NCBI RefSeq assembly: GCF_003339505.1
Contig: NZ_QPIW01000028.1
Span: forward strand, 1 to 64,000
DNA: 64,000 nt
Reading direction: 5' to 3'
Source of the DNA: Runella aurantiaca
GTDB lineage: Bacteria > Bacteroidota > Bacteroidia > Cytophagales > Spirosomataceae
A program made the position numbers and the translations under genes. Below are positions 54,716-62,440 of the stretch, one piece after another (position 1 is the first letter of the stretch; each line of letters begins with the position of its first letter). The notes beneath the pieces are model-generated. The model did not search any database. It was not told the origin of the DNA and saw only the letters and a program-made list of their open reading frames with translations.

Positions 54716-54750
54716 CAAAAAACCTGACAGGGATTCCTGTCAGGTTTCAA
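54716..54750. terminator. Intrinsic terminator after ssb
   Basis: Stem AACCTGACAGG/CCTGTCAGGTT with a GATT loop; A/T flanks on both sides, between convergent genes. Confidence 0.7.
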
Positions 54751-54763
54751 CAACACAATTTGT

Positions 54764-55219
54764 TTACTTCTTTACTACTTCCATTTTTACTTCATAGTTC
54801 TTTTGGGCATCGGCATCTTCTAAAGTTCCTGGATAAGGCGATACCTGCTTCAAAACAAACAGATATTTCTCATTTTTAACCGTCACTTCCAGAGAGTCCT
54901 GACTCACAGGGCTTTTGTATTTGGTGGGTTGCACTTGTTGACAATCCCCCAAGCACATTTGAATTTTTTGGGTGTCGTTTACGGCCAAATCAACGACTAC
55001 TTCCCCCGTACGAATACAAATCGCATTGGCAGGACAACGACTATCAGCGACTGCGTCAAATGAAAGTTTAATCCCCTCCACTTGCGTGTTTTGTTTGATT
55101 TTTAAGCTGATTTCTTCTCTTACTCCCGCTTTTTCGTTGTTTTTTTGGTGCTCAGCGTCAATTTTTTCAGACTGGCAACCCATGGCTGTTAGAAATGCAA
55201 ATAAGATTACTTTTTTCAT
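54764..55219 (-). CDS. Hypothetical lipoprotein
   Basis: A 151-residue protein whose N terminus MKKVILFAFLTAMGCQSEK looks like a lipoprotein signal (Cys15, slightly atypical lipobox AMGC). The mature part has paired cysteines (SRCPANAICIRTGE and QMCLGDCQQ) and a beta-rich pattern (LSFDAVADSRCP, YLFVLKQVSPYP). No family recognised. The frame is open to 55351, but the ATG at 55219 gives the signal. Divergent from the VOC gene with a 97-bp gap. Confidence 0.65.
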   Translation of the reverse strand: MKKVILFAFLTAMGCQSEKIDAEHQKNNEKAGVREEISLKIKQNTQVEGIKLSFDAVADSRCPANAICIRTGEVVVDLAVNDTQKIQMCLGDCQQVQPTKYKSPVSQDSLEVTVKNEKYLFVLKQVSPYPGTLEDADAQKNYEVKMEVVKK

Positions 55220-55316
55220 GGCAAGAATAAATAATACTTTTATCCGACAAACACCGTGTCTGTCTACAATCACAAGACGCAGTCTTATTTTTATTAGTTG
55301 TAATCTTTTTAAAAAA

Positions 55317-55700
55317 ATGTTAACAATCATTGGAATTAACCACGTAGCCATCTACGTAGCAGATGTAGCCCAAAGTGTTGAATTTTACGGAAAAATTGTA
55401 AGATTAACTTCCTTGGCCCGCCCAGCCTTCGACTTTCCGGGCGCCTGGTTTAAAATCGGAGACGCGCAAGAGTTGCACATCATAGGCATACGCACTGAGC
55501 CTGTTGTATCAGGCTCTCGAAGCAATCATTTTGCGCTGGAAGTAAGTGATTTGGATGCGTGGGAGGCTCATTTTAAGGCAACAAATACAACCTACCGCCC
55601 TCCCAAATTTCGGCCCGATGGTGTACGACAGATATTTCTCCAAGACCCCGATGGATATTGGATTGAATTCTTTTCAAGAAATGGCAACCAAACAGTTTAG
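55317..55700 (+). CDS. VOC (glyoxalase/bleomycin resistance) family protein
   Basis: A 127-residue single-module vicinal-oxygen-chelate protein. It begins with IIGINHVAIYVADVAQSVEF (metal-ligand His) and ends with FLQDPDGYWIEFFS (Glu ligand). Such proteins act as glyoxalases, dioxygenases or drug-binding proteins; the substrate here is unknown. The frame is open far upstream (54972) on the opposite strand of the lipoprotein gene; the ATG at 55317 is the family start. Confidence 0.82.
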   Translation: MLTIIGINHVAIYVADVAQSVEFYGKIVRLTSLARPAFDFPGAWFKIGDAQELHIIGIRTEPVVSGSRSNHFALEVSDLDAWEAHFKATNTTYRPPKFRPDGVRQIFLQDPDGYWIEFFSRNGNQTV

Positions 55701-55714
55701 ATTGGTTGCCATTT
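55681..55714. terminator. Bidirectional terminator overlapping the VOC stop codon
   Basis: Stem ATGGCAACCAA/TTGGTTGCCAT (55681-55691 and 55702-55712). The stop codon of the VOC gene lies in the loop. Convergent msrB follows. Confidence 0.6.
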
Positions 55715-55720
55715 ACTTGG

Positions 55721-56197
55721 TTATTTTTTTTGAAAAGCCAAAGCAGCACCGTTCATACAGTAGCGTAAGCCCGTAGGGCGCGGGCCATCGTCAAACACGT
55801 GGCCTAAATGGGCGTCGCAAACGGCGCAAATGACCTCATCGCGTTCCATGCCAAAGCTTTTGTCTTTTTCGTCTTTCAAGACTTTTTTATTGAGCGGAGC
55901 GTAAAAACTCGGCCAGCCAGTACCCGATTCAAATTTTGTATCGGAACTAAAAAGCGGAGTGTTGCAACATACACATTTGTACGTTCCCTTTTCTTTGTTG
56001 TTCCAGTAAGGTCCCGTAAAAGCGCGTTCTGTTCCTTTCTGTCGGGTCACGTAGTACTGCATCGGGGTTAGCAGTTTTTTCCACTCCGCGTCCGTTTTTA
56101 CAACCCGTTTCAATTCCTGGCTTTGCTGTTGGGCCAGCGCCGGCAGTCCGGCCAATACTACTCCTCCAAGTGAGCGAATGAAAATACGGCGATTCAT
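55721..56197 (-). CDS. msrB: Exported peptide-methionine (R)-S-oxide reductase
   Basis: A 158-residue MsrB with an N-terminal signal carrying a twin arginine ([20 protein letters not shown]). The catalytic domain has the two zinc CxxC pairs ([10 protein letters not shown] and [11 protein letters not shown]), GTGWPSFY, and the catalytic Cys in GLRYCMNG. It repairs methionine-R-sulfoxide in proteins, here presumably in the periplasm. No msrA is next to it. Confidence 0.92.
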   Translation of the reverse strand: MNRRIFIRSLGGVVLAGLPALAQQQSQELKRVVKTDAEWKKLLTPMQYYVTRQKGTERAFTGPYWNNKEKGTYKCVCCNTPLFSSDTKFESGTGWPSFYAPLNKKVLKDEKDKSFGMERDEVICAVCDAHLGHVFDDGPRPTGLRYCMNGAALAFQKK

Positions 56198-56270
56198 CTT
56201 TGTTAGGTTATGCTTGTTTTGTGCTTATATTAACGTATTCTTTTATTGTATAGTTTTAATTATCAAAAAT

Positions 56271-57035
56271 ATGCTTCCAAAGTGGGATTTAGCGGGTAAA
56301 GTTGCGCTAGTGACGGGTGGAACCAAGGGAATTGGACAGGCCACAACCCAAACATTACTGCAACTGGGTGCCGAAGTAATCATCGTTGCCCGCAATGAAG
56401 GTGAGATTGAGCGTCAGCTTGCCGATTATGAAGCACAAGGTTTGAAAGCAACGGGTTTTGTGGCCGATTTGAGCAACCATGACAACATCCCTGAACTCGT
56501 CAAACACATTAGCCTACGTTGGGGGGAATTAGACATTTTGGTCAATAATGTAGGAACTAACATCCGAAAACCTACCACTAGTTACACAGCTGAAGAATTT
56601 AATTTAATCATAGCCACCAACTTAACCTCGGCATTTTCATTGTCGCAGGCATTATATACATTGTTAAAAAATGCCCAAGGATGCATTGTCAACGTTACCT
56701 CGGTAGCGGGATTAACCTCCCTGAAAAGCGGCTCTATTTACGGCATGACCAAGGCTGCTCTCAATCAATTGACCCGCAATTTGGCCTGTGAATGGGCCGC
56801 CGACGGCATACGTGTCAACGCCGTAGCGCCGTGGTACATCGAAACTCCTTTGACCGAGTCAGTACTTTCCAACAAAGAAAGCCTCGATTACATCCTATCG
56901 CGTACGCCCATGAAACGCGTCGGGCAGCCCGAAGAGGTCGCGTCGGCAATCGCCTTTCTTTGTTTGCCCGCTGCCAGCTACATTACGGGCAACATTGTAA
57001 CCGTCGATGGCGGTTTTGCCGTTTATGGATTTTGA
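56271..57035 (+). CDS. SDR family oxidoreductase (tropinone-reductase-like)
   Basis: A 254-residue short-chain dehydrogenase: cofactor motif [18 protein letters not shown], catalytic Ser and the YxxxK pair in [15 protein letters not shown], and C-terminal [19 protein letters not shown]. The length and SITGN-type ending fit the tropinone-reductase/gluconate-dehydrogenase-like SDRs. Followed after about 100 bp by a sugar MFS gene, so a sugar or polyol substrate is inferred. The ATG at 56271 is preferred to a frame from 56178 that adds a hydrophobic stretch. Confidence 0.88.
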   Translation: MLPKWDLAGKVALVTGGTKGIGQATTQTLLQLGAEVIIVARNEGEIERQLADYEAQGLKATGFVADLSNHDNIPELVKHISLRWGELDILVNNVGTNIRKPTTSYTAEEFNLIIATNLTSAFSLSQALYTLLKNAQGCIVNVTSVAGLTSLKSGSIYGMTKAALNQLTRNLACEWAADGIRVNAVAPWYIETPLTESVLSNKESLDYILSRTPMKRVGQPEEVASAIAFLCLPAASYITGNIVTVDGGFAVYGF

Positions 57036-57139
57036 GCTAATTTTAAAAAAATTTAAAAAATACGCCTTAAAACTTTCAAGTGCGAAAAAAAATTCATTTT
57101 TTCGGCTTCTAAATGACCTACTAACTCCTAACACTAACC

Positions 57140-58360
57140 ATGTCAAAACCTAAACAAAGCTACGTTGGACCATTGATTATCATTGGTTTATTATTTTTCG
57201 TATTCGGATTTGTCACGTGGGTAAACGGCACGCTCATTACTTTTTTCAAGAAAGCCTTTAACCTCGACAACACCAGCTCCTACCTCGTAACGTTTGCCTT
57301 TTTTATCTCATATACGGTCATGGCCATTCCTTCTTCGGAAGTGCTAAAACGTACAGGTTTTAAGCGGGGGATGTCGCTTGGATTGGGAATTATGGCCGTT
57401 GGAACGCTGATTTTTATCCCTGCCGCACAAATCGCATCGTATCCTTTGTTTTTGGTCGGTCTTTTTACCATCGGTATCGGTCTAACCCTGTTGCAAACCG
57501 CTTCCAATCCCTACGCAACCATCCTCGGCCCCCGCGAAAGCGCCGCCCAACGGATTAGTTTTTTAGGAATTGCCAACAAATTAGCGGGAATATTCAGCCA
57601 ACGCCTTTTCGGTGGGCTTTTATTGGCAGGCGGTGCCGCCACTACACCCCAAGAAGAACTTCAAAAAGTAGAAACTCCTTATTTGATTCTAACGGCGGTC
57701 TTGGTCGTGTTAGCGGGGGTCATTTGGTTCTCAAAAGGGCTACCTGAGGTAAGCGAAGAACAAGAAGAAGTGCCCAGTAACGCAGTTAAAGTAACCCGTA
57801 ACAGTGTTTTTTCTTTTCCAAACTTAGTATTAGGCGTCATTGCGCTGTTTTGTTACGTAGGAGTTGAGGTGATTGCAGGAGATACAATTATCAGTTATGG
57901 CGTCTCACTGGGTTTTCCCGAAAGTGAAGCCAGTACCTTTGGTACCTACACACTTTGGTCAATGCTTGCCGCTTACGGCTTGGGCATCGTCCTTATTCCC
58001 AAATATGTTTCTCAAGTTACATGTTTACGTGCTTCTGCCATACTTGGTATCGTGGGCACGGTCATTGCCGTTACCACAGATGGGTTTACCTCCGTTTTAT
58101 TTATTGCCTTTTTGGGTTTTGCCAACGCCCTTGTGTGGCCTGCAATGTGGCCTTTGGCTTTGGACGGGCTGGGCAAATTCACCAAAATCGGCTCGGCGTT
58201 GCTCATTATGGGGATTTCGGGAGGTGCCGTTTTACCATTGATTTATGGTAACATAGCCGATTCCATCCACAGCACCCAACAAGCTTATTGGGTAATGATG
58301 CCTCTCTATTTGTTTATCCTTTATTATGCTTTTATTGGCTACAAAAAACGCAGTTGGTAA
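57140..58360 (+). CDS. Sugar MFS transporter (FucP-like)
   Basis: A 406-residue inner-membrane transporter with 12 predicted helices. It starts PLIIIGLLFFVFGFVTWVNG and has LLQTASNPYATILGPRESAA, both typical of the fucose/glucose/galactose:H+ symporter (FHS) family. The loop near residues 205-220 is acidic. Between the SDR and GHMP kinase genes, it is probably the uptake system of a small sugar pathway; the sugar is unknown (fucose, galactose and glucose are candidates). Confidence 0.88.
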   Translation: MSKPKQSYVGPLIIIGLLFFVFGFVTWVNGTLITFFKKAFNLDNTSSYLVTFAFFISYTVMAIPSSEVLKRTGFKRGMSLGLGIMAVGTLIFIPAAQIASYPLFLVGLFTIGIGLTLLQTASNPYATILGPRESAAQRISFLGIANKLAGIFSQRLFGGLLLAGGAATTPQEELQKVETPYLILTAVLVVLAGVIWFSKGLPEVSEEQEEVPSNAVKVTRNSVFSFPNLVLGVIALFCYVGVEVIAGDTIISYGVSLGFPESEASTFGTYTLWSMLAAYGLGIVLIPKYVSQVTCLRASAILGIVGTVIAVTTDGFTSVLFIAFLGFANALVWPAMWPLALDGLGKFTKIGSALLIMGISGGAVLPLIYGNIADSIHSTQQAYWVMMPLYLFILYYAFIGYKKRSW

Positions 58361-58383
58361 TTTCATTTAAACAGGCCTTTTGC

Positions 58384-58420
58384 CGCCCTCTCTTTCCCAA
58401 AAAGAGAGGGAATTTTTTTA
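58384..58420 (+). terminator. Terminator or attenuator just before the GHMP kinase gene
   Basis: Perfect 10-bp stem CCCTCTCTTT/AAAGAGAGGG (58386-58395 and 58401-58410) followed by seven T. The T run ends 4-5 nt before the ATG of the next gene. Confidence 0.75.
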
Positions 58421-58423
58421 GAT

Positions 58424-59509
58424 ATGAAAATCAGTACACCCGGCCGAATATGTTTGTTTGGCGAACATCAAGATTATTTAGGATTGCCAACGGTAGCCGC
58501 CGCTATTTCGCGCCGAATCAGCATCGAAGGGAGGCATCGTGCGGATGAGCAAATCATCATTCAATTGCCAGACATCAATGCACAGGAAACTTTTACGCTC
58601 TCCAACGCATCGACGTACGTCAAAGACCGGGATTATTTTCGCAGTACGCTCAACGTACTACGCCGGCGTGGGTTTGTGTTCAGCCGAGGGCTAGAATGTG
58701 AAGTTCACGGCAATATTCCCATCAATTCGGGTACATCGAGTTCGTCGGCGCTCATCGTTTCATGGGCCAATTTCTTAAGTCGAAACGCCGACAATCCCGC
58801 CGTTATTTCCTCCAAAGAACTTGGAGAAATCGCCAACGAAGCCGAAGTGTTGGAATTTGGGGAACCCGGCGGCATGATGGACCATTATTCAACAGCCATA
58901 GGCCATGTGATTTACCTCGAATCCACGCCCAAAATTTACGTAGAAGCATTGCACCCCACCTTGGGCACTTTCGTTTTGGGAGATTCCCAACAACCTAAAG
59001 ATACACTCGGTATTTTGGCCCGCTGTCGGTTTGGGATGGAAGCTATCATCAAAAAAGTGACGGAATACGACCCTTCATTTTCAATTTTCCATACGCCCTT
59101 CGTTCAGGCTTCCGACTATGCTTCTTTGCTGTCAACGGATGAACTTGGGCTGTTGAAAGCCAATTTGGAAGACCGTGACCTGTTGGTGGAAGGAAAGAAG
59201 TTACTCCAACAATCGGCCACTTCTACCCAAGAAACCAACGACATTGATGCGGCTTTTGGTCAATTACTTTACCGGCATTTCCAAAACCTCCGTGACCACA
59301 AACGCACCTCTACCGAAAAAATAAATCGAATGGTAGAAGCCTCCATGAACGCTGGCGCTTTGGGAGGAAAAATAAACGGCTCTGGTGGTGGTGGTTGCAT
59401 GTTTATGTACGCACCCAATTGTGCCGAAGAAGTAGCCGATGCCATACGACGGGAAGGAGGAATTCCGTACATTATTACGGTTGACGAAGGAACGAAATTA
59501 GAACAATAA
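58424..59509 (+). CDS. GHMP kinase (galactokinase-like)
   Basis: A 361-residue sugar kinase. The N-terminal signature GRICLFGEHQDYLGLP parallels galactokinase GRVNLIGEHTDYN, the ATP loop is GNIPINSGTSSSSAL, and the third motif is ALGGKINGSGGGGCMFMY. The substrate loop differs from true GalK (HQDYLGL), so other sugars (for example fucose, arabinose or a cyclitol) are possible. It follows the SDR and sugar MFS genes; the three probably act together. A terminator sits directly before its start codon. Confidence 0.85.
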   Translation: MKISTPGRICLFGEHQDYLGLPTVAAAISRRISIEGRHRADEQIIIQLPDINAQETFTLSNASTYVKDRDYFRSTLNVLRRRGFVFSRGLECEVHGNIPINSGTSSSSALIVSWANFLSRNADNPAVISSKELGEIANEAEVLEFGEPGGMMDHYSTAIGHVIYLESTPKIYVEALHPTLGTFVLGDSQQPKDTLGILARCRFGMEAIIKKVTEYDPSFSIFHTPFVQASDYASLLSTDELGLLKANLEDRDLLVEGKKLLQQSATSTQETNDIDAAFGQLLYRHFQNLRDHKRTSTEKINRMVEASMNAGALGGKINGSGGGGCMFMYAPNCAEEVADAIRREGGIPYIITVDEGTKLEQ

Positions 59510-59628
59510 AGCCCTTTAGTGGTTTTATTGGTAGGTTACAAAAATCTTTTAGGGTGTTTGAGTCGTTTATTAAATTTTAGAAACGATTCTAACACTTTTT
59601 TTATGGGCACAATAAAAAATTCAACCAT

Positions 59629-59660
59629 AAAAAAGAGCAGGCTTACACCTGCTCTTTTAA
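59629..59660. terminator. Bidirectional intrinsic terminator
   Basis: Stem AAAAGAGCAGG/CCTGCTCTTTT (59631-59641 and 59648-59658) with A/T tails, between the GHMP kinase gene and the small minus-strand gene. Confidence 0.7.
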
Positions 59661-59685
59661 GAATAGTTTCACGGCTGTTAGTAAG

Positions 59686-59844
59686 TTAGAACAAAAGTCC
59701 TTTGCTGAACATTGGATAAATAAAGTAAAATACGATGTACACCATGACAAGGAGTGTTAAAGCGGCTAACCAAAGACTCTGGTCCCGAAACAGTGGAGTT
59801 CTCCTCTCATTAGAGGGCATGCGGTAGATTTTCTGAGTTTTCAT
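59686..59844 (-). CDS. Small single-pass membrane protein (52 residues)
   Basis: A 52-codon gene: basic cytoplasmic part MKTQKIYRMPSNERRTPLFR, then one transmembrane helix (about 25-45, LWLAALTLLVMVYIVFYFIY) and a short FSKGLLF tail. It has a terminator downstream and about 165 bp of sequence before the divergent type III polyketide synthase gene. No family recognised; coding is supported by the sensible topology and clean placement only. Confidence 0.55.
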   Translation of the reverse strand: MKTQKIYRMPSNERRTPLFRDQSLWLAALTLLVMVYIVFYFIYPMFSKGLLF

Positions 59845-60011
59845 AACCTGTGGAATGGTTTTTTGGGGTTTTGCACTGCAAAGGAGCCACCTTTTTTTTA
59901 CATTCTTTAGCGTAAAACTACGTGTTCTACTGAAAAGTTATCAAACGGTCGGTTAGCTGACTTTTAGCACGGAATTATTCTTTTTTATTTGTACAATTAT
60001 CACTTTTACGA

Positions 60012-61112
60012 ATGCCATCATACATCACATCAATCGGAACAGCTGTCCCTGAAAACTGCATCGAACAATCTTCCATTGCTGACTTTATGGTTCGGGCTTC
60101 GCAGTTAGATGCAAATGAGGCACGTAAACTCAGGGTATTGTATCGAAGCACTAAAATCAGGAAACGCTATTCCGTATTGAACGACTACGGCAAAACCGAA
60201 AACTTTGACTTTTACCCTAATACCGTTGACTTAGAGCCATTTCCGAGTGTATCTCAACGGATGTTGGCCTATCGACAACATGCCCTGCCGCTGGCCCTGA
60301 AAGCCGTAAAAGCCGCATTAACGCACAGCAATGAAGTTTTAAAGACCCCTGATTTTACGCACCTCATTACCGTAAGTTGCACAGGTTTATACGCTCCAGG
60401 ATTGGACATTGAGTTGGTTCATGCATTGGGTTTATCTCGACAAGTCCAGCGAACCTCCATCAATTTCATGGGCTGCTACGGTGCATTTAACGGGCTCAAA
60501 ATGGCCAACACCATTGTGCAGGCCGACCCGCAAGCCAAAGTTTTATTGGTCTGTATTGAATTGTGTACGCTGCATTTTCAGAAAAAAATCGACGACAACT
60601 ACCTGTTATCCAATGCCCTATTTGCCGACGGAGCCGCCGCTGTTATCATTGAAGGACAGCCTAAACAGCTGTCGCTAGAGATGCAGTCTTTCCATTGTGA
60701 TTTACTATTTGAAGGCCGCAATGACATGGCTTGGCACGTCGGTGATTTTGGGTTTGAAATGGTGCTGAGTTCGTACATACCACGTTTGGTCAAAGGTGGA
60801 CTTGGGGAACTAATGAGTCAACTGCAAAAAAATACCGCATTACCCGCCTTTGATTTTTACGCTATTCACCCAGGGGGGCGGGCCATTCTGGAAGCCGCCG
60901 AAAGCCAGCTCGGACTCACCCCAGAAGACAATCGTTATGCCTACGAGGTTTTGAACGATTACGGCAATATGTCGTCGTGTACGGTTTTATTTGTTTTACA
61001 AAAATTGCTTCAGGAACGCACCCCAAAAGAGGTGGGCAAACATATTTTCAGCTGTGCTTTCGGGCCAGGGCTAACGCTCGAAACGGGTATCTTCAAAATA
61101 GCAATAAGCTAA
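60012..61112 (+). CDS. Type III polyketide synthase
   Basis: A 366-residue chalcone-synthase-like enzyme that condenses acyl-CoA with malonyl-CoA. The catalytic triad is present: Cys155 in SINFMGCYGAFNG, His286 in DFYAIHPGGRA, Asn319 in VLNDYGNMSSCT; the C-terminal SCAFGPGLTLETG is the family gatekeeping/fold signature. Bacterial relatives make alkylresorcinols, pyrones or naphthols. No tailoring genes (methyltransferase, oxygenase) are next to it, so the product is unknown. Divergent from the small membrane protein gene. Confidence 0.92.
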   Translation: MPSYITSIGTAVPENCIEQSSIADFMVRASQLDANEARKLRVLYRSTKIRKRYSVLNDYGKTENFDFYPNTVDLEPFPSVSQRMLAYRQHALPLALKAVKAALTHSNEVLKTPDFTHLITVSCTGLYAPGLDIELVHALGLSRQVQRTSINFMGCYGAFNGLKMANTIVQADPQAKVLLVCIELCTLHFQKKIDDNYLLSNALFADGAAAVIIEGQPKQLSLEMQSFHCDLLFEGRNDMAWHVGDFGFEMVLSSYIPRLVKGGLGELMSQLQKNTALPAFDFYAIHPGGRAILEAAESQLGLTPEDNRYAYEVLNDYGNMSSCTVLFVLQKLLQERTPKEVGKHIFSCAFGPGLTLETGIFKIAIS

Positions 61113-61185
61113 AGCTGAGATTTTTTAGGTAACCAATAGCCCAATTGATTTTCCAGTAGTACTAGTACTGTCTGAAAATCAATTC

Positions 61186-62355
61186 ATGAAAGAAACCTCT
61201 GCTTCTTACCCCAAAGCCCTCTTGCGTAGTGCTGCCTTAACACTGCTGCTTTTCGGGCTTTTTTTATTGACCAACTGGAAACTTTCGGTCAAGGAGTTGA
61301 TGCTCTCAAGTCCCTACTTTTTGGTCATTTATTTCATGCTTTTTACCGTAGGCAAGCCGAATGTTGTAACGTACTGGAAAGAATCGCTCCAAGAAAAGCC
61401 CGAAAAGGCGGTTATTTTTCCGCTGATTTTAATCGGGGTACTCTACACTTATTTAATGGTTCATGGACATACACCTTTTAAAGGTTCGGCGGGTTTGTTC
61501 ATTTTCTATTTGTTGTTTCCAGTGCTGGGGTTTTTAGCCTTCCAAAAAACAGCCCTACCCGTTACTTGGTTCGACATTGTATTTGTATTATTGATTGTTA
61601 TCCCCGCCACAAGTATGTCCTTTGGAGTGGGGACATCGTTGCCTTTCAATGGCTCGGGGTTCAGCAACGCCATGCGTTTAGTGATTATGATTTCGACCGT
61701 GTATAGTTTCAATTACATCCGAAACCTCCCCGATGTGGGCTTTTATCCGAGCTTCCGTTGGCAATCTCTCTTTACGGCACTTTGGGTATGGTTGGCTTTT
61801 GTGGGGTTGGTCGCGCTTTTGGGCTATTTTGGAAATTTTCTAAATCTCGATGGGCACGACCTCCTATCCACTGAATTTGCTTACGAATGGGTCAAAGATT
61901 TCGTGCGTATTTTTGTGGGTACGGCGTTGTTTGAAGAGTTGTTTCTGCGTGGTTTACTTCAAAATATGCTTTCGAAAAAGATAACACAAAGCGGAAAATG
62001 GCCTATGTACTGGAAGTGGGGATTTGCCCTTTTTATCGTGTTGTCGTTCGTAACGGGCTATTTTGTTCAACTCAAAATGGCTTGGTTTCCCGTACTTATA
62101 ACGGTGTTAGTTTTTATAGCAGCGTATCTTATTGAGAAGCAACAAGCTGGTATTCAAGGCCTCTACACTTCATTGGCCATTACGAGCATCTTTTTTGGCT
62201 TGGTTCATTTTCATTCGGGCTCTTTGCTTTTTGTGGGCTTGGCCAGCATCGCCGGTTGGGCTTATGGGTATACGTACATGAAAACCAACAGCGTCTTTTA
62301 TGCGGCGTTGGTACATGCACTGGTTAATTCTTCAGAATTTCTTTTTCATATTTAA
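61186..62355 (+). CDS. CPBP family intramembrane glutamic endopeptidase
   Basis: A 389-residue protein with about ten hydrophobic helices. The C-terminal CPBP (Abi/CAAX protease-like) domain has the EExxxR motif in FEELFLRGLLQNML and the His motifs FGLVHFHSG and LVHALVNSSEF. The N-terminal helices are longer than in most family members. Relatives cleave prenylated or bacteriocin-type substrates; the substrate here is unknown. It lies 73 bp after the polyketide synthase gene on the same strand. Confidence 0.87.
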   Translation: MKETSASYPKALLRSAALTLLLFGLFLLTNWKLSVKELMLSSPYFLVIYFMLFTVGKPNVVTYWKESLQEKPEKAVIFPLILIGVLYTYLMVHGHTPFKGSAGLFIFYLLFPVLGFLAFQKTALPVTWFDIVFVLLIVIPATSMSFGVGTSLPFNGSGFSNAMRLVIMISTVYSFNYIRNLPDVGFYPSFRWQSLFTALWVWLAFVGLVALLGYFGNFLNLDGHDLLSTEFAYEWVKDFVRIFVGTALFEELFLRGLLQNMLSKKITQSGKWPMYWKWGFALFIVLSFVTGYFVQLKMAWFPVLITVLVFIAAYLIEKQQAGIQGLYTSLAITSIFFGLVHFHSGSLLFVGLASIAGWAYGYTYMKTNSVFYAALVHALVNSSEFLFHI

Positions 62356-62385
62356 CTAAGATAATCACGCAGAGAAGCAAATGGG

Positions 62386-62426
62386 CAAAGGCGCGGGGTT
62401 TTTAATTTCTTTGCGCCTTTGTTTGA
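62386..62426 (+). terminator. Possible terminator after the CPBP gene
   Basis: Stem CAAAGGCGC/GCGCCTTTG (62386-62394 and 62413-62421) with an 18-nt loop and a weak T tail. Confidence 0.45.
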
Positions 62427-62440
62427 CAAATAATAGACGA

